DNA from: an uncultured Lactobacillus sp.
Lineage (GTDB): Bacteria; Bacillota; Bacilli; Lactobacillales; Lactobacillaceae
DNA: 64,000 nt
Reading direction: 5' to 3'
Assembly (NCBI RefSeq): GCF_944327175.1
Contig: NZ_CALVGT010000002.1
Location: 24,352-88,351 of the forward strand
In this document: positions 52,311 through 61,817 of the stretch, in pieces
Position numbering within the stretch: position 1 is the first letter of the stretch
Layout: every line of letters starts with the position of its first letter
The notes under the pieces: generated by a model
The model's input: only the letters and a program-made list of their open reading frames with translations
Database searches by the model: none
Told to the model about the DNA's origin: nothing
Program-made: the position numbers and the translations under genes

Positions 52311-53664
52311 CATTTTTAATGACACTCGCTTAAGGAGCGAAATCCGCCAGGGCCTGGCCAAGATCGGCTTTACTAAACCGACTCCGGTGCAAGAAAAAGT
52401 CATCCCGGCCATGCTGAAAGGCGAAAGCGTGATCGTGCAGGCGGCTACGGGGAGCGGGAAGACCCACGCCTACTTGATCCCGATTTTAAACGCCATTGAT
52501 GAAGACGCCCGCTATGTCCAGGCCATCGTCACGGCTCCCAGCCGGGAACTGGCTGACCAGCTTTACCGGGTGGCCCGCCAGCTGCGGGATAATTCCGGCT
52601 TAAACATCACCATTGCCCACCTGGCCGGAGGCAGCGACCGGGACCGGCAGATCGCCAGATTTGAACAGAACAAGCCCCAGTTGGTTATCGCTACGCCGGG
52701 CCGGCTTTTGGACTTTGCTGACAAGAAGATCCTGCTTTTGGACCAGGTCAAGAACTTTGTCATCGACGAAGCCGACATGACCCTGGACTTGGGCTTCCTG
52801 GCCGATGTGGACAAGATTGCCGCCCGCCTGCCAAAGGACGTGGTCATGTCCGCCTTTTCAGCCACGATTCCGGTCAAGCTGACCAACTTTTTACGCAAGT
52901 ACATGGCCAAGCCGGAAGAAATCGTGATCGACAATCCGGCAGTTATTGCCCCAACCATCAAAAACGACCTCTTGGACATCGGCAGCAAGGACAGAAAGAA
53001 GATCGTCTACAAGCTTTTGACCATGGGCCAGCCTTACCTGGCCTTGGTTTTCGCCAACACCAAGCAGATGGTCGACGAACTGGGTGACTATCTAACTAAG
53101 CAAGGGCTTAAGGTGGCCAAGATCCATGGCGGCATTACCGAACGGGAAAGAAAGCGGACCCTGCGGGAAGTCCGGGCCGGCCAGTACCAGTACGTCGTCG
53201 CCAGCGACCTGGCTGCCCGGGGGATTGACCTGCCTGGCGTCAGCCTGGTGATCAACTATGAGATTCCCAAGGACCTGGAATTCATTATCCACCGGATCGG
53301 CCGGACTGGCCGCAACGGCCTGCCTGGCCACGCCGTGACTTTGGTCAGAGAAGAAGAGATGAACCGGGTGGGGGCCTTGGAGCACATGGGCGTTCACTTT
53401 GACTTCGTTGAAATTAAGGACGGGGCACTCGCTCCGCGGACTCACTACCGCCGCCGGGACAACCGGACGGCTGCAAACCGCCAGCTTGACCCCCACATGA
53501 AGGGCGTGGTCAAGAAGGTCAAGTCCAAGCGCAAGCCTGGCTACAAGAAGAAGATCAAGCAGGCGATTCAAGAAGACAACCGCAAGAAGCGGAAGATTGA
53601 AGCCCGGCACGAAATGCGCCACCAAAAGCGCCTCCGTAAGCGCAAGCGCGAGCAAAACCGTTGA
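52303..53664 (+). CDS. DEAD-box RNA helicase, CshB-like
   Basis: A 453-residue helicase. The motifs Q (FTKPTPVQ), I (AATGSGKT), Ia (APSRELADQ), II (DEAD), III (FSATI), V (ARGIDLPG) and VI (HRIGRTGR) are in order. The tail from about 385 is very rich in Lys and Arg and should bind RNA. It is of the CshB group, linked to ribosome assembly and cold. Translation is coupled to nrnA. Confidence 0.93.
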   Translation: MNNIFNDTRLRSEIRQGLAKIGFTKPTPVQEKVIPAMLKGESVIVQAATGSGKTHAYLIPILNAIDEDARYVQAIVTAPSRELADQLYRVARQLRDNSGLNITIAHLAGGSDRDRQIARFEQNKPQLVIATPGRLLDFADKKILLLDQVKNFVIDEADMTLDLGFLADVDKIAARLPKDVVMSAFSATIPVKLTNFLRKYMAKPEEIVIDNPAVIAPTIKNDLLDIGSKDRKKIVYKLLTMGQPYLALVFANTKQMVDELGDYLTKQGLKVAKIHGGITERERKRTLREVRAGQYQYVVASDLAARGIDLPGVSLVINYEIPKDLEFIIHRIGRTGRNGLPGHAVTLVREEEMNRVGALEHMGVHFDFVEIKDGALAPRTHYRRRDNRTAANRQLDPHMKGVVKKVKSKRKPGYKKKIKQAIQEDNRKKRKIEARHEMRHQKRLRKRKREQNR

Positions 53665-53694
53665 CATTTTTTCTCTAAGTAGTAAAATTAGTGA

Positions 53695-53886
53695 CGTTTA
53701 AGATATGTTTTCTGTCCAGGCGATTCAAAGAGAGAACCGGTAGCTGGGAAGGGTTTATCACCAGGCAGGAAATGCTCCTTAAAGTGATCAATTTAAGATA
53801 AGCAAGAGGTAACAAGCATTGTTGCAATCAAGGTGGTACCGCGTCTAGAGCGTCCTTGAAGAAGGCAAACATGCTTGTTTTTTGTA
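53695..53886 (+). promoter_or_regulatory. T-box riboswitch upstream of alaS, alanine specifier
   Basis: The leader contains an AG-bulge-like GAGAGAACCGGTAGCTGGGA, a specifier GCT in GGAAATGCTCC (53774-53776), and the T-box AAGGTGGTACCGCG (53830-53843). It ends in a terminator stem whose arms are AACAAGCAT and ATGCTTGTT with a T run (53873-53883). Uncharged tRNA-Ala would prevent termination. The alanine codon fits the alaS gene downstream. Confidence 0.93.
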
Positions 53887-53902
53887 TTTTTAGGAGATTT
53901 TG

Positions 53903-56536
53903 ATGAAAAAGTTAAACAGTTCAGAATTTCGGCAAATGTTCCTCGACTTTTTTGCTGAACACGGCCACATGGTCATGCAGTCAGCCAGCCTGATTCCAAA
54001 GGATGACCCGACTTTGCTCTGGATCAACTCCGGGGTGGCAACCATGAAGAAGTACTTCGACGGCTCAGTCGTGCCAAAGAACCACCGGATTACCAGCTCA
54101 CAAAAGTCAATCAGAACCAACGACATTGAAAACGTCGGTAAGACTGCCCGCCACCAAACCTTGTTTGAAATGCTGGGCAATTTCTCAGTTGGTGACTACT
54201 TCAAGGAAGAAGCGATTCCTTGGGCCTGGGAATTTTTGACCAGTCCTGACTGGCTGGACCTGGACAAGGACAAGCTTTACGTAACTGTTTACCCTAAGGA
54301 TACTGAAGCTCACCGGATCTGGCATGAAGTCGTCGGCCTGCCGGAAAGCCACATCGTGCAATTGGAAGACAACTTCTGGGACATCGGTGAAGGTCCATGT
54401 GGTCCTGACTCAGAAATCTTCTACGACCGCGGCCAGGAAAACAATGACGTGCCAGAAGACGACCCGGAAAACTACCCAGGCGGGGAAAATGCCCGTTACC
54501 TGGAAATCTGGAACATCGTCTTCTCAGAATTCAACCACCTGCCAGACGGCAGCTACGTTGAACAGCCGCACAAGAACATCGATACCGGGATGGGTCTGGA
54601 ACGTGTCTTGTCTATCCTGCAAGATGCGCCAACCAACTTTGAAACCGACCTCTTCTTGCCAATCATCCACGCTACTGAAGAAATGAGCGCGGGCAAGAAG
54701 TACGGCGTAAACAAGGCTGACGACACTTCCTTCAAGATTATCGCTGACCACATCCGGGCCATCTCCTTTGCCATCGGTGACGGGGCCCTGCCAGGCAACA
54801 ACGGCCGCGGCTACGTTTTGCGCCGGCTTTTGCGGCGGGCAGCCTTGAACGGCCGCAAGCTGGGTATCGACGGTGCCTTCCTTTACAAGCTGGTGCCAGT
54901 TGTCGGTGACATCATGAAGAGCCACTACCCAGAAGTCAGCGACCAGGCTGAATTCATCAGCAAGGTCATCAAGAACGAAGAAGACCGCTTCGGTGCAACT
55001 TTGGAAGCCGGCTTGACTTTGCTGGACGACTTGATTGCCAAGGCTGAAAACAGCGAAGACAAGACCATCTCCGGCAAGGACGCCTTCAAGATGTTTGACA
55101 CTTACGGCTTCCCTTACGAATTGACGGTTGAAGCTGCTGAAGACAAGGGCTTGAAGGTTGATAAGGATGGCTTTGACGCCGAAATGGAAGCACAGAAGGA
55201 ACGCGCCCGCAAGGCCCGGGGCAACCTGCAATCCATGGGCTCACAAGACGAAACCTTGATGGAAATCAAGGACAAGAGCGTCTTTGAATACGGGGTCTAC
55301 GAAGAAGAAAGCCAGCTGGTTGACATCATCGTTAACGACAAGCTGGTGGACAAGGCTGACGGCGAAAAGGCAACCTTGATCTTCGACAAGACGCCATTTT
55401 ACGCTGAACGGGGCGGCCAGATGGCTGACCACGGTGAAATCTACGACCAAGAAGGCAACCTGGTTGCCCGGGTAGTTGACGTTCAGCACGCGCCTAACGA
55501 CCAGAATCTGCACTTTGTCGACGTGATCCTGCCACTTGTAAAGGGGCAGACCTACAAGTTGAAGATTGACCGGGCGCGCCGGGAAGGCCTCCGCCACTCC
55601 CACTCTGCTACCCACCTCTTGCACGCTGCCTTGCGGCAAGTATTAGGTGAACACACCCACCAGGCCGGGTCAGTTGTTGAACCAGACTACTTGAGATTCG
55701 ACTTTACTTCCCTTGACCCAACCACGCCAAGAGAATTGAAGAACGTTGAAAAGATCGTCAACGAAAAGATCTGGGAAGCAATTAAGGTCAAGACCACGGA
55801 AACTGATCCGGAAACCGGTAAGAAGATGGGCGCCTTGGCTCTGTTTGACGGCAAGTACACTGACAAGGTCAGAGTCGTGCAAATGGATGACTTCTCCATT
55901 GAATTCTGCGGGGGTACTCACTGCGACAACACCTCCCAAATCGGCGTCTTCAAGATTATTTCTGAACAAGCCATCGGTGCCGGGGTCAGAAGAATTGAAG
56001 CCGTAACTTCCAAGCTGGCTTACGAATACTTAGCTGGCCGCTCCGACATCCTGGACCAGATCCAGGCTGAAGTTAAGGCTACTAAGGCTGACGGCATCCA
56101 AAGCAAGATTGCCAGCCTGCAAGAAGAACTCAGAAGCGCTGAAAAGCAAAACGCCGCTTACGAAGCCCAAATCAACGCTTCCAAGGCCGGCAAGATCTTT
56201 GACCAGGTCAAGACGGTCGGCGACTTGACGGTTATCGCCACGATCGCTGATGTCAAGGGGATGAACGACTTGCGGGAAATCGCTGACCAATGGAAGAGCG
56301 AAGGCAAGTCTGATGTTTTGATTCTGGGCGCTAAGTCTGAAGACAAGGCCAACATGCTGATCAGCCTGGGCCAAAAGGCCCTGGACAAGGGCTTGAAGGC
56401 CGGTGACTTGATCAAGAGCGTGGCTGCTATCTTTGGTGGTGGCGGCGGTGGCCGGCCAAACATGGCCCAAGCCGGCGGCAAGAAGCCAGAAGGCTTGCAG
56501 GATGCCATCGACTCCGCAGTCAGCCAGCTGGGCTAA
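53903..56536 (+). CDS. alaS: Alanyl-tRNA synthetase
   Basis: An 877-residue class II synthetase. The catalytic domain includes SLIPKDDPTLLWINSGVA and the GMGLERVLS motif. The editing domain carries HSATHLLHAALRQVLGEH and CGGTHCDNT, and the C-Ala domain ends the protein. The ATG at 53903 (MKKLNSSEF) is preferred over TTG 53900, since AGGAG is 6 bp upstream. It is controlled by the T-box. Confidence 0.97.
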   Translation: MKKLNSSEFRQMFLDFFAEHGHMVMQSASLIPKDDPTLLWINSGVATMKKYFDGSVVPKNHRITSSQKSIRTNDIENVGKTARHQTLFEMLGNFSVGDYFKEEAIPWAWEFLTSPDWLDLDKDKLYVTVYPKDTEAHRIWHEVVGLPESHIVQLEDNFWDIGEGPCGPDSEIFYDRGQENNDVPEDDPENYPGGENARYLEIWNIVFSEFNHLPDGSYVEQPHKNIDTGMGLERVLSILQDAPTNFETDLFLPIIHATEEMSAGKKYGVNKADDTSFKIIADHIRAISFAIGDGALPGNNGRGYVLRRLLRRAALNGRKLGIDGAFLYKLVPVVGDIMKSHYPEVSDQAEFISKVIKNEEDRFGATLEAGLTLLDDLIAKAENSEDKTISGKDAFKMFDTYGFPYELTVEAAEDKGLKVDKDGFDAEMEAQKERARKARGNLQSMGSQDETLMEIKDKSVFEYGVYEEESQLVDIIVNDKLVDKADGEKATLIFDKTPFYAERGGQMADHGEIYDQEGNLVARVVDVQHAPNDQNLHFVDVILPLVKGQTYKLKIDRARREGLRHSHSATHLLHAALRQVLGEHTHQAGSVVEPDYLRFDFTSLDPTTPRELKNVEKIVNEKIWEAIKVKTTETDPETGKKMGALALFDGKYTDKVRVVQMDDFSIEFCGGTHCDNTSQIGVFKIISEQAIGAGVRRIEAVTSKLAYEYLAGRSDILDQIQAEVKATKADGIQSKIASLQEELRSAEKQNAAYEAQINASKAGKIFDQVKTVGDLTVIATIADVKGMNDLREIADQWKSEGKSDVLILGAKSEDKANMLISLGQKALDKGLKAGDLIKSVAAIFGGGGGGRPNMAQAGGKKPEGLQDAIDSAVSQLG

Positions 56537-56601
56537 TTAGGCTGAAATAATTGAGTTAAGGAAAATTTTTAAGTAGAATAGACAAAAGAGGGGGAATAAC
56601 A

Positions 56602-56859
56602 ATGAGTTCGCTTGATAAGACGATGCACTTTGATTTTAACCAGAATAAGGGAAAGAACATCCGCGACACTCTGGAAGATGTATATAAGGCCCTAGAAGAA
56701 AAGGGCTACAGCCCAATCAACCAAATCGTGGGTTACCTGCTTTCAGGCGACCCAGCGTACATCCCACGCCACAACGACGCCCGGAACCTGATCTTGAAGC
56801 ACGAACGCGATGAAATTATCGAAGAACTGGTCAAGAGCTACCTGGGCAAGGACAAGTAA
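56602..56859 (+). CDS. ireB: IreB family regulatory phosphoprotein (DUF965)
   Basis: An 85-residue protein beginning with an [10 protein letters not shown] type N-terminus whose threonine is the phosphosite of PASTA kinases in enterococcal IreB. The family core includes [23 protein letters not shown] follows GAGGGGG. Its stop overlaps the ruvX start. Confidence 0.93.
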   Translation: MSSLDKTMHFDFNQNKGKNIRDTLEDVYKALEEKGYSPINQIVGYLLSGDPAYIPRHNDARNLILKHERDEIIEELVKSYLGKDK

Positions 56860-57287
56860 TGCGCCTGCTGGGTTTGGACGTCGGCTCCAAGACCATCGGG
56901 GTGGCCGTCAGTGACCCCTTGGGTATCACCGCCCAGGCCGTGATGACGATCCCGATTGATGAAGACCGGCACAATTTTGGCATGCGGTCTTTAAAGAAGC
57001 TGGTCCGCGAATATGACGCGGACGGCTTCGTCCTGGGCCTGCCCAAGAACATGGACGGAACAACGGGCCGGTCGGTCAGCCGGAGCAAGGCCATGGGCGA
57101 GCGCCTGGAGCAGAAGTTCGGCTTGCCAGTCTATTATGACGATGAACGCTTGACGACCGTGGCCTCAGAGCGGATTTTGGTTGAAGAGGCGGGAATGCAT
57201 GATCGCCGGCAGCGTAAGGAGGTCGTTGACCAAATGGCAGCTGTGTTGATTTTGCAGAACTATTTGGATTTACAGCGAAAGGAATAA
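56859..57287 (+). CDS. ruvX: Holliday junction resolvase-like protein RuvX/YqgF
   Basis: A 142-residue RNase H-fold protein. LLGLDVGSKTIGVAVSDPLG holds the first catalytic aspartate, and VDQMAAVLILQNYL holds the last. Homologues act in rRNA 5' end processing. Its start overlaps ireB and yrzB follows 2 bp later. Confidence 0.94.
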   Translation: MRLLGLDVGSKTIGVAVSDPLGITAQAVMTIPIDEDRHNFGMRSLKKLVREYDADGFVLGLPKNMDGTTGRSVSRSKAMGERLEQKFGLPVYYDDERLTTVASERILVEEAGMHDRRQRKEVVDQMAAVLILQNYLDLQRKE

Positions 57288-57289
57288 CT

Positions 57290-57613
57290 ATGGCTTTTGA
57301 AGTTAGCGCCGAAGATCAAGACAGACAATTGACCTTGATCGATGAAGACGGCAACGAAGAATTATTTGAAGTATTATTTACTTTCCATTCTGACGACAAT
57401 GACAAGTCCTACATCCTGCTTTACCCGGCAGCTGTAGAAGATGACGACGAAATTGAAGTCCAGGCTTTCAGCTACGATGCTGATGAAGACGGCGACGTAA
57501 CTAGCAGCGACCTGCACGAAATCACTTCTGACGCTGAATGGGACATGGTTCAAGGGGTGCTCAACACCTTCCTTGAAGATGACCGTTTGAGCGGCGACGA
57601 TTCTGCAGAATAA
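57290..57613 (+). CDS. YrzB family protein (DUF1292)
   Basis: A 107-residue, very acidic protein (many Asp and Glu) with core LIDEDGNEELFEVLFTF and SYILLYPA. It ends the alaS/ireB/ruvX cluster, the normal place of DUF1292 genes. The biochemical role is unknown. Confidence 0.9.
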   Translation: MAFEVSAEDQDRQLTLIDEDGNEELFEVLFTFHSDDNDKSYILLYPAAVEDDDEIEVQAFSYDADEDGDVTSSDLHEITSDAEWDMVQGVLNTFLEDDRLSGDDSAE

Positions 57614-57618
57614 GAAAG

Positions 57619-57645
57619 AAGCGGGTGCTTAGCCCGCTTTTTTTG
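57619..57645 (+). terminator. Terminator after the DUF1292 gene
   Basis: A stem AGCGGGT with AGCCCGCT and seven T residues. Confidence 0.9.
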
Positions 57646-57673
57646 TTAGGAAATTTTTGGACAAATTACTGAG

Positions 57674-60037
57674 ATGATGAATCACAAAATTTTAGATATT
57701 CTGGAATACCAGGAAATTATCAGCCGCCTGGCTGAACAAGCGGTAACGGCCCCGGCTAAGAGCAAAGCCTTGAATCTCCAGCCGGCCAGCGACCGGGAGA
57801 CGGTCAGCCGGGCCTTAAGCGAAACCAAGGCCCTGGTTGATTTGGACCGGATCAAGGGCCAGCTGCCTTTGACTGACTTTCAAGATGTTGAACCCAGCCT
57901 CAAGCGCTTGAAGGTCAAGGCGGACTTAAACGCCCTGGAATTAGGCAATATCCTGCTGATTTTCACCCTGGCCCAGGAAAGCAGCCGCTTTGTAGAAGAC
58001 GCGGAAGAAAATGAGACCTTGGACCTGGCGGCAATTGAAACTTTGCTAGAGGGCCTGGAACTGCCCGATGACCTTTACCGGCGCCTGCGGACTTCTTTGA
58101 CTTATGACGGTGAAGTCCTGGATACCGCTTCAGCTGACTTGGCCCGCCTGCGCCACGGCCGCCTGGCCACGGAAGCAGAAATCAAGGAGAAGATGACCGC
58201 CTACACCAAGGGCAAGAACGGACAGTACCTGTCTGAGCAGATCGTGACCATCCGGGATGACCGCTACGTTATCCCGGTTAAGCAGGAATACCGCTATAAG
58301 TTCGGCGGGGTGGTTCACGACCAAAGTGCCTCTGGCCAGACCTTGTTTGTTGAACCGGCCGCCATCCTGCCTTTAAACAACCGCCTGCAAAACTTGTTGG
58401 CTGAAGAGCGGCAGGAAATCCACCGGATTCTGCATGAACTGTCTCTGGACGCCAGAGAAGAAAGGGAGGCTATCAAGCGGGTGGCCGGGGCTTTAAGCGA
58501 ATTGGACTTCCTTCAGGCCAAGGCCAAGCTGGCCAAGCAGATGCGGGCCAGCCAGCCGGCTTTGTCTGCTGACCAGTCCTTTAAGCTTCTGGGGGCCCGT
58601 CATCCCTTGATTGATCCAGACAAGGTCGTGGCCAATGACATTGCTTTAGGCCAGGACTTTGACACGATTTTGATCACCGGGCCCAACACGGGTGGTAAGA
58701 CGATCACTTTGAAGACGGCAGGCTTGCTCCAGCTGATGGCCCAATCCGGCCTCTTCATTCCGGTTAATGAGGGCTCCAGCGTGGCGTTTTTTGACCAGAT
58801 TTTCGCCGACATCGGGGACGAACAGTCAATCGAGCAGTCGCTGAGTACTTTTTCATCCCATATCAACGATATTGTGGCGATCATGAAGCGGGTCAGCGAC
58901 CAGAGCCTGGTCCTGATCGACGAAATCGGGGCCGGGACCGACCCGGAAGAAGGGGCCAGCCTGGCCATCTCGATTTTGGACTTCTTCAGAAAGAAGGGGG
59001 CCAAGATCATCGTCACGACCCACTACCCGGAACTCAAGCTCTATGGCTATAACAGAGAGCGGACCACCAACGCCTCTATGGAATTTGACATCAAGACCTT
59101 GTCGCCGACCTACCGTCTGCAGATGGGGATCCCGGGCCACAGTAACGCCTTTGCCATTGCCCGCCGGCTGGGCATGCGGGAAGACGTGGTGGTCGGGGCT
59201 GAGAAGCTGATGAGCAGCGATGATTCTGACATCAACCACATGATCGACGAATTAAACAAGCAGACTAAACTGGCCACGGAAAACAAGCAGAAATTGCAAA
59301 CCAGCCTGGACCGGGCCAAGCAGCTGGAAAAGAAGCTGCAGGATGCCATGGACATCTACAACCAGCGGGTGCAAAAGCAGCTGGACTTTGCCCAGGACCG
59401 GGCCAATGAAATCGTGGCCAAGAAGCGCAAGAAGGCCGACAAGATTATTGCTGAATTGGAAGAAGCCCGCAAGGAAGGGATGCAGGTCAAGACCAACCAG
59501 CTGATGGACGCCAAGGGCGAATTCAACCAGCTGGCCAAGCAGGAGGCCAACCTGGCAAAGAACAAGGTCCTGCAAAAGGAAAAGAAGCGCCACCACGTCC
59601 AGGTGGGCGACAAGGTCAAGGTCCTGTCTTATGGGCAGACCGGGACGGTGACCAAGAAGCTGGGCGAGCATGACTATGAGGTTTCCTTGGGCCGGATCAA
59701 GCTCAAGGTAACCGACAGAGACATCGACAAGCTGGTCGCCGGGCAGAAGCAGCAGGTCCAAAGACGGGCCACTTCCGCCTCCCGGTCCAGCCGGGCTCAC
59801 AGCTCCCTGGATCTTAGAGGGCAGCGCTATGAAGAGGCTATGGTTAATTTGGACCGGTACTTTGACACGGTCCTTTTGTCCGGCCTCAGCACCGTTACCA
59901 TTATTCACGGGATCGGGACCGGGGCCATCCGGCAGGGGGTTCAGCAGTACCTCAAGCGCAACAAGCACGTCAAGTCATACAGCTACGCGCCAGCCAATGA
60001 AGGCGGGACCGGGGCCACGATCGTGACTTTAAAGTAG
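57674..60037 (+). CDS. mutS2: Endonuclease MutS2
   Basis: A 787-residue MutS2. It lacks MutS domain I and has Walker A GPNTGGKT (336-343), a long coiled coil (about 510-620) and a C-terminal Smr domain (SSLDLRGQRYEEAM and HGIGTGAIRQG). It can resolve recombination intermediates and stalled ribosomes. The start is the first ATG of an ATGATG pair. Confidence 0.95.
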   Translation: MMNHKILDILEYQEIISRLAEQAVTAPAKSKALNLQPASDRETVSRALSETKALVDLDRIKGQLPLTDFQDVEPSLKRLKVKADLNALELGNILLIFTLAQESSRFVEDAEENETLDLAAIETLLEGLELPDDLYRRLRTSLTYDGEVLDTASADLARLRHGRLATEAEIKEKMTAYTKGKNGQYLSEQIVTIRDDRYVIPVKQEYRYKFGGVVHDQSASGQTLFVEPAAILPLNNRLQNLLAEERQEIHRILHELSLDAREEREAIKRVAGALSELDFLQAKAKLAKQMRASQPALSADQSFKLLGARHPLIDPDKVVANDIALGQDFDTILITGPNTGGKTITLKTAGLLQLMAQSGLFIPVNEGSSVAFFDQIFADIGDEQSIEQSLSTFSSHINDIVAIMKRVSDQSLVLIDEIGAGTDPEEGASLAISILDFFRKKGAKIIVTTHYPELKLYGYNRERTTNASMEFDIKTLSPTYRLQMGIPGHSNAFAIARRLGMREDVVVGAEKLMSSDDSDINHMIDELNKQTKLATENKQKLQTSLDRAKQLEKKLQDAMDIYNQRVQKQLDFAQDRANEIVAKKRKKADKIIAELEEARKEGMQVKTNQLMDAKGEFNQLAKQEANLAKNKVLQKEKKRHHVQVGDKVKVLSYGQTGTVTKKLGEHDYEVSLGRIKLKVTDRDIDKLVAGQKQQVQRRATSASRSSRAHSSLDLRGQRYEEAMVNLDRYFDTVLLSGLSTVTIIHGIGTGAIRQGVQQYLKRNKHVKSYSYAPANEGGTGATIVTLK

Positions 60038-60046
60038 GCAAGTTAC

Positions 60047-60075
60047 TTGCAAAAAGTAAGTAAATATAGTAAACT
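60047..60075 (+). promoter_or_regulatory. Promoter of trxA
   Basis: TTGCAA (60047-60052), 17 bp, TAAACT (60070-60075). It lies 55 bp before the trxA start codon. Confidence 0.6.
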
Positions 60076-60129
60076 TAAAACATCAAGTAGAAAATAATGT
60101 TTTTAAGATTAATGATTTGAGGTATTTAC

Positions 60130-60441
60130 ATGGTAGATGCAATTACTGACGCAACTTTTGAAGAAGAAACCAAGGATGGCGTAGCGCTTATTGACTTTTG
60201 GGCAACTTGGTGTGGTCCTTGCCGGATGCAGTCACCAGTCATCGAAGCTTTGGCTGAAGAAAGACAAGACGTGCACTTCACTAAGATGGATGTAGACGAC
60301 AACCCGGAAACGGCCAAGAACTTTGGTATCATGGCCATCCCAACTCTCTTGATCAAGAAGGACGGGCAAGTGGTTGACCGCTTGACTGGCTACACTCCAA
60401 AGGAAAAGCTGAACGAAATTCTTGACCAGTACACTGACTAA
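60130..60441 (+). CDS. trxA: Thioredoxin
   Basis: A 103-residue thioredoxin with the redox centre W27-C28-G29-P30-C31 and the cis-proline region MAIPTLLIKK. It reduces protein disulfides with thioredoxin reductase. ATG follows a TGAGG site. It is transcribed alone up to a bidirectional terminator. Confidence 0.96.
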   Translation: MVDAITDATFEEETKDGVALIDFWATWCGPCRMQSPVIEALAEERQDVHFTKMDVDDNPETAKNFGIMAIPTLLIKKDGQVVDRLTGYTPKEKLNEILDQYTD

Positions 60442-60455
60442 GAAATAAGCATGTT

Positions 60456-60488
60456 AAAAGACCAGAGCCATTGGCTCTGGTCTTTTTC
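60456..60488. terminator. Bidirectional terminator
   Basis: A perfect 11-12 bp stem (AGACCAGAGCCA with TGGCTCTGGTCT) with A and T flanks between trxA and the convergent YslB-like gene. Confidence 0.92.
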
Positions 60489-60522
60489 GTTTGTATTTTC
60501 TTTAACTTGCCGAATTTGCTGG

Positions 60523-60918
60523 TTAGAAGAAGGCAGTGATCTGAACGGTCTCTTTCTTGTCGTCGATGGCGATTTCAGCTTCAGCTGACCGGCCCCGGTT
60601 TTGTTCAACCGCTTCAGCGATCATTCCGCTTTCCAGGGAGAATTCCCGGCTGCCGGCGGCCAGGCGGTCGCTGATTGGCTGCCCGCTTAAGGAGAAGATG
60701 ACTGAGGAGCGGCGCTCCTTGACAATGGTTAAATTACCGAATTCAGCCATCTTGAAGAATTCGCTTAAGTCTTCAAATTCACTCAAGGCATATTTGCGGG
60801 TGATCCGCTTGCCAGCCCAGTAGAGTATCGCCGGCGTGTCCCCGCCTAAAATGGTTGGCAACAAGAAGTCGCGGTATAGTTGATTGACAAAGTATACGTG
60901 TTCGTTGTGTTCTGACAT
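60523..60918 (-). CDS. YslB-like protein (DUF2507)
   Basis: About 131 residues from the ATG at 60916-60918, which has GATGAGGAT upstream; an in-frame ATG lies 3 codons earlier. The sequence (YFVNQLYRDFLLPTILGGD, then FFKMAEFGNLTIVKERRSSV) fits the V4R-like DUF2507 fold. The function is unknown. It is a single gene between trxA and rdgB. Confidence 0.8.
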   Translation of the reverse strand: MSEHNEHVYFVNQLYRDFLLPTILGGDTPAILYWAGKRITRKYALSEFEDLSEFFKMAEFGNLTIVKERRSSVIFSLSGQPISDRLAAGSREFSLESGMIAEAVEQNRGRSAEAEIAIDDKKETVQITAFF

Positions 60919-61155
60919 AATCCTCATCCTTATTCGCTGCTTTAATTCTACCGTAAATATTACAGGATGGTGAAATTTTTTAACAAGTTTTAGAAAAAGG
61001 CTAGGAAATTACCGAAAAAAGAAAAAAGTTCTTGCCGGCTGAAAAAGCGATGAAAATAGCAGAAATTACTCTCTTTGTAAGTTCGAAAAGGCTTGAATAA
61101 GTGGTAAAATTTCAGTAGAGAGATTTTTTATTTTTTGAAATGATAGGAGCACTAT

Positions 61156-61776
61156 ATGACTCAAGTACTATTGTTTGCTACAGATAATCAAAATAAGGTT
61201 AAGGAATTGCAGAAGGCTTTTGAAAAGGCTGGCCTGGACATTGAGCTTAAGTCAAATGCAGATTTGGACAACCCGCCATACGTTAACGAAAAGGGCACGA
61301 CCTTTGAAGCTAATGCCAAGCTGAAGGCGCACGCTTTGGCAGACTACAGCAAGCTGCCAACTCTGGCTGATGACTCAGGCCTGCGGGTTGTCAAGCTGAA
61401 TGGCGCCCCTGGCGTTCACTCAGCCCGCTACGGCGGCGAAGCCCACAATGATGCTAGAAACAACGGCAAGCTTTTGGCAGCCTTGGGCGGGGTTCCGCAA
61501 GAGGAGCGCCAGGCCAAGTTTGTCACTACCCTTGTTTTGACCATGCCAGGCCACGAAGACAAGGACTTGGTTGTAACTGGCACCTGCGAAGGTGAAGTTC
61601 TGGCAATTCCGCGCGGCAAGGACGGCTTCGGCTACGACCCGCTCTTCTACGTACCAAGCAAGGGCAAGACTTTCGGCGAAATGACCACTGAAGAAAAGAA
61701 CGAAGTCTCCCACCGGGGCAAGGCAGTCAAGGCTTTGATCGAAGAACTGCCAGCTTGGCTTGCTCAATTCAACTAA
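61156..61776 (+). CDS. rdgB: XTP/dITP diphosphatase
   Basis: A 206-residue Ham1-family enzyme that removes deaminated purine triphosphates. LFATDNQNKVKELQKAF, LADDSGL and SHRGKA are diagnostic. GATAGGAG precedes the ATG. It is monocistronic here; in many relatives the glutamate racemase gene precedes it. Confidence 0.95.
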   Translation: MTQVLLFATDNQNKVKELQKAFEKAGLDIELKSNADLDNPPYVNEKGTTFEANAKLKAHALADYSKLPTLADDSGLRVVKLNGAPGVHSARYGGEAHNDARNNGKLLAALGGVPQEERQAKFVTTLVLTMPGHEDKDLVVTGTCEGEVLAIPRGKDGFGYDPLFYVPSKGKTFGEMTTEEKNEVSHRGKAVKALIEELPAWLAQFN

Positions 61777-61777
61777 G

Positions 61778-61817
61778 ATCAAAAAATGCTGGGCCGCGGC
61801 TCAGCATTTTTTGATCA
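61778..61817. terminator. Long palindromic bidirectional terminator
   Basis: A 40 bp near-perfect palindrome: GATCAAAAAATGCTG and CAGCATTTTTTGATC arms around a GGCCGCGGC-type centre. It lies between the convergent rdgB and mscS genes. Confidence 0.9.
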
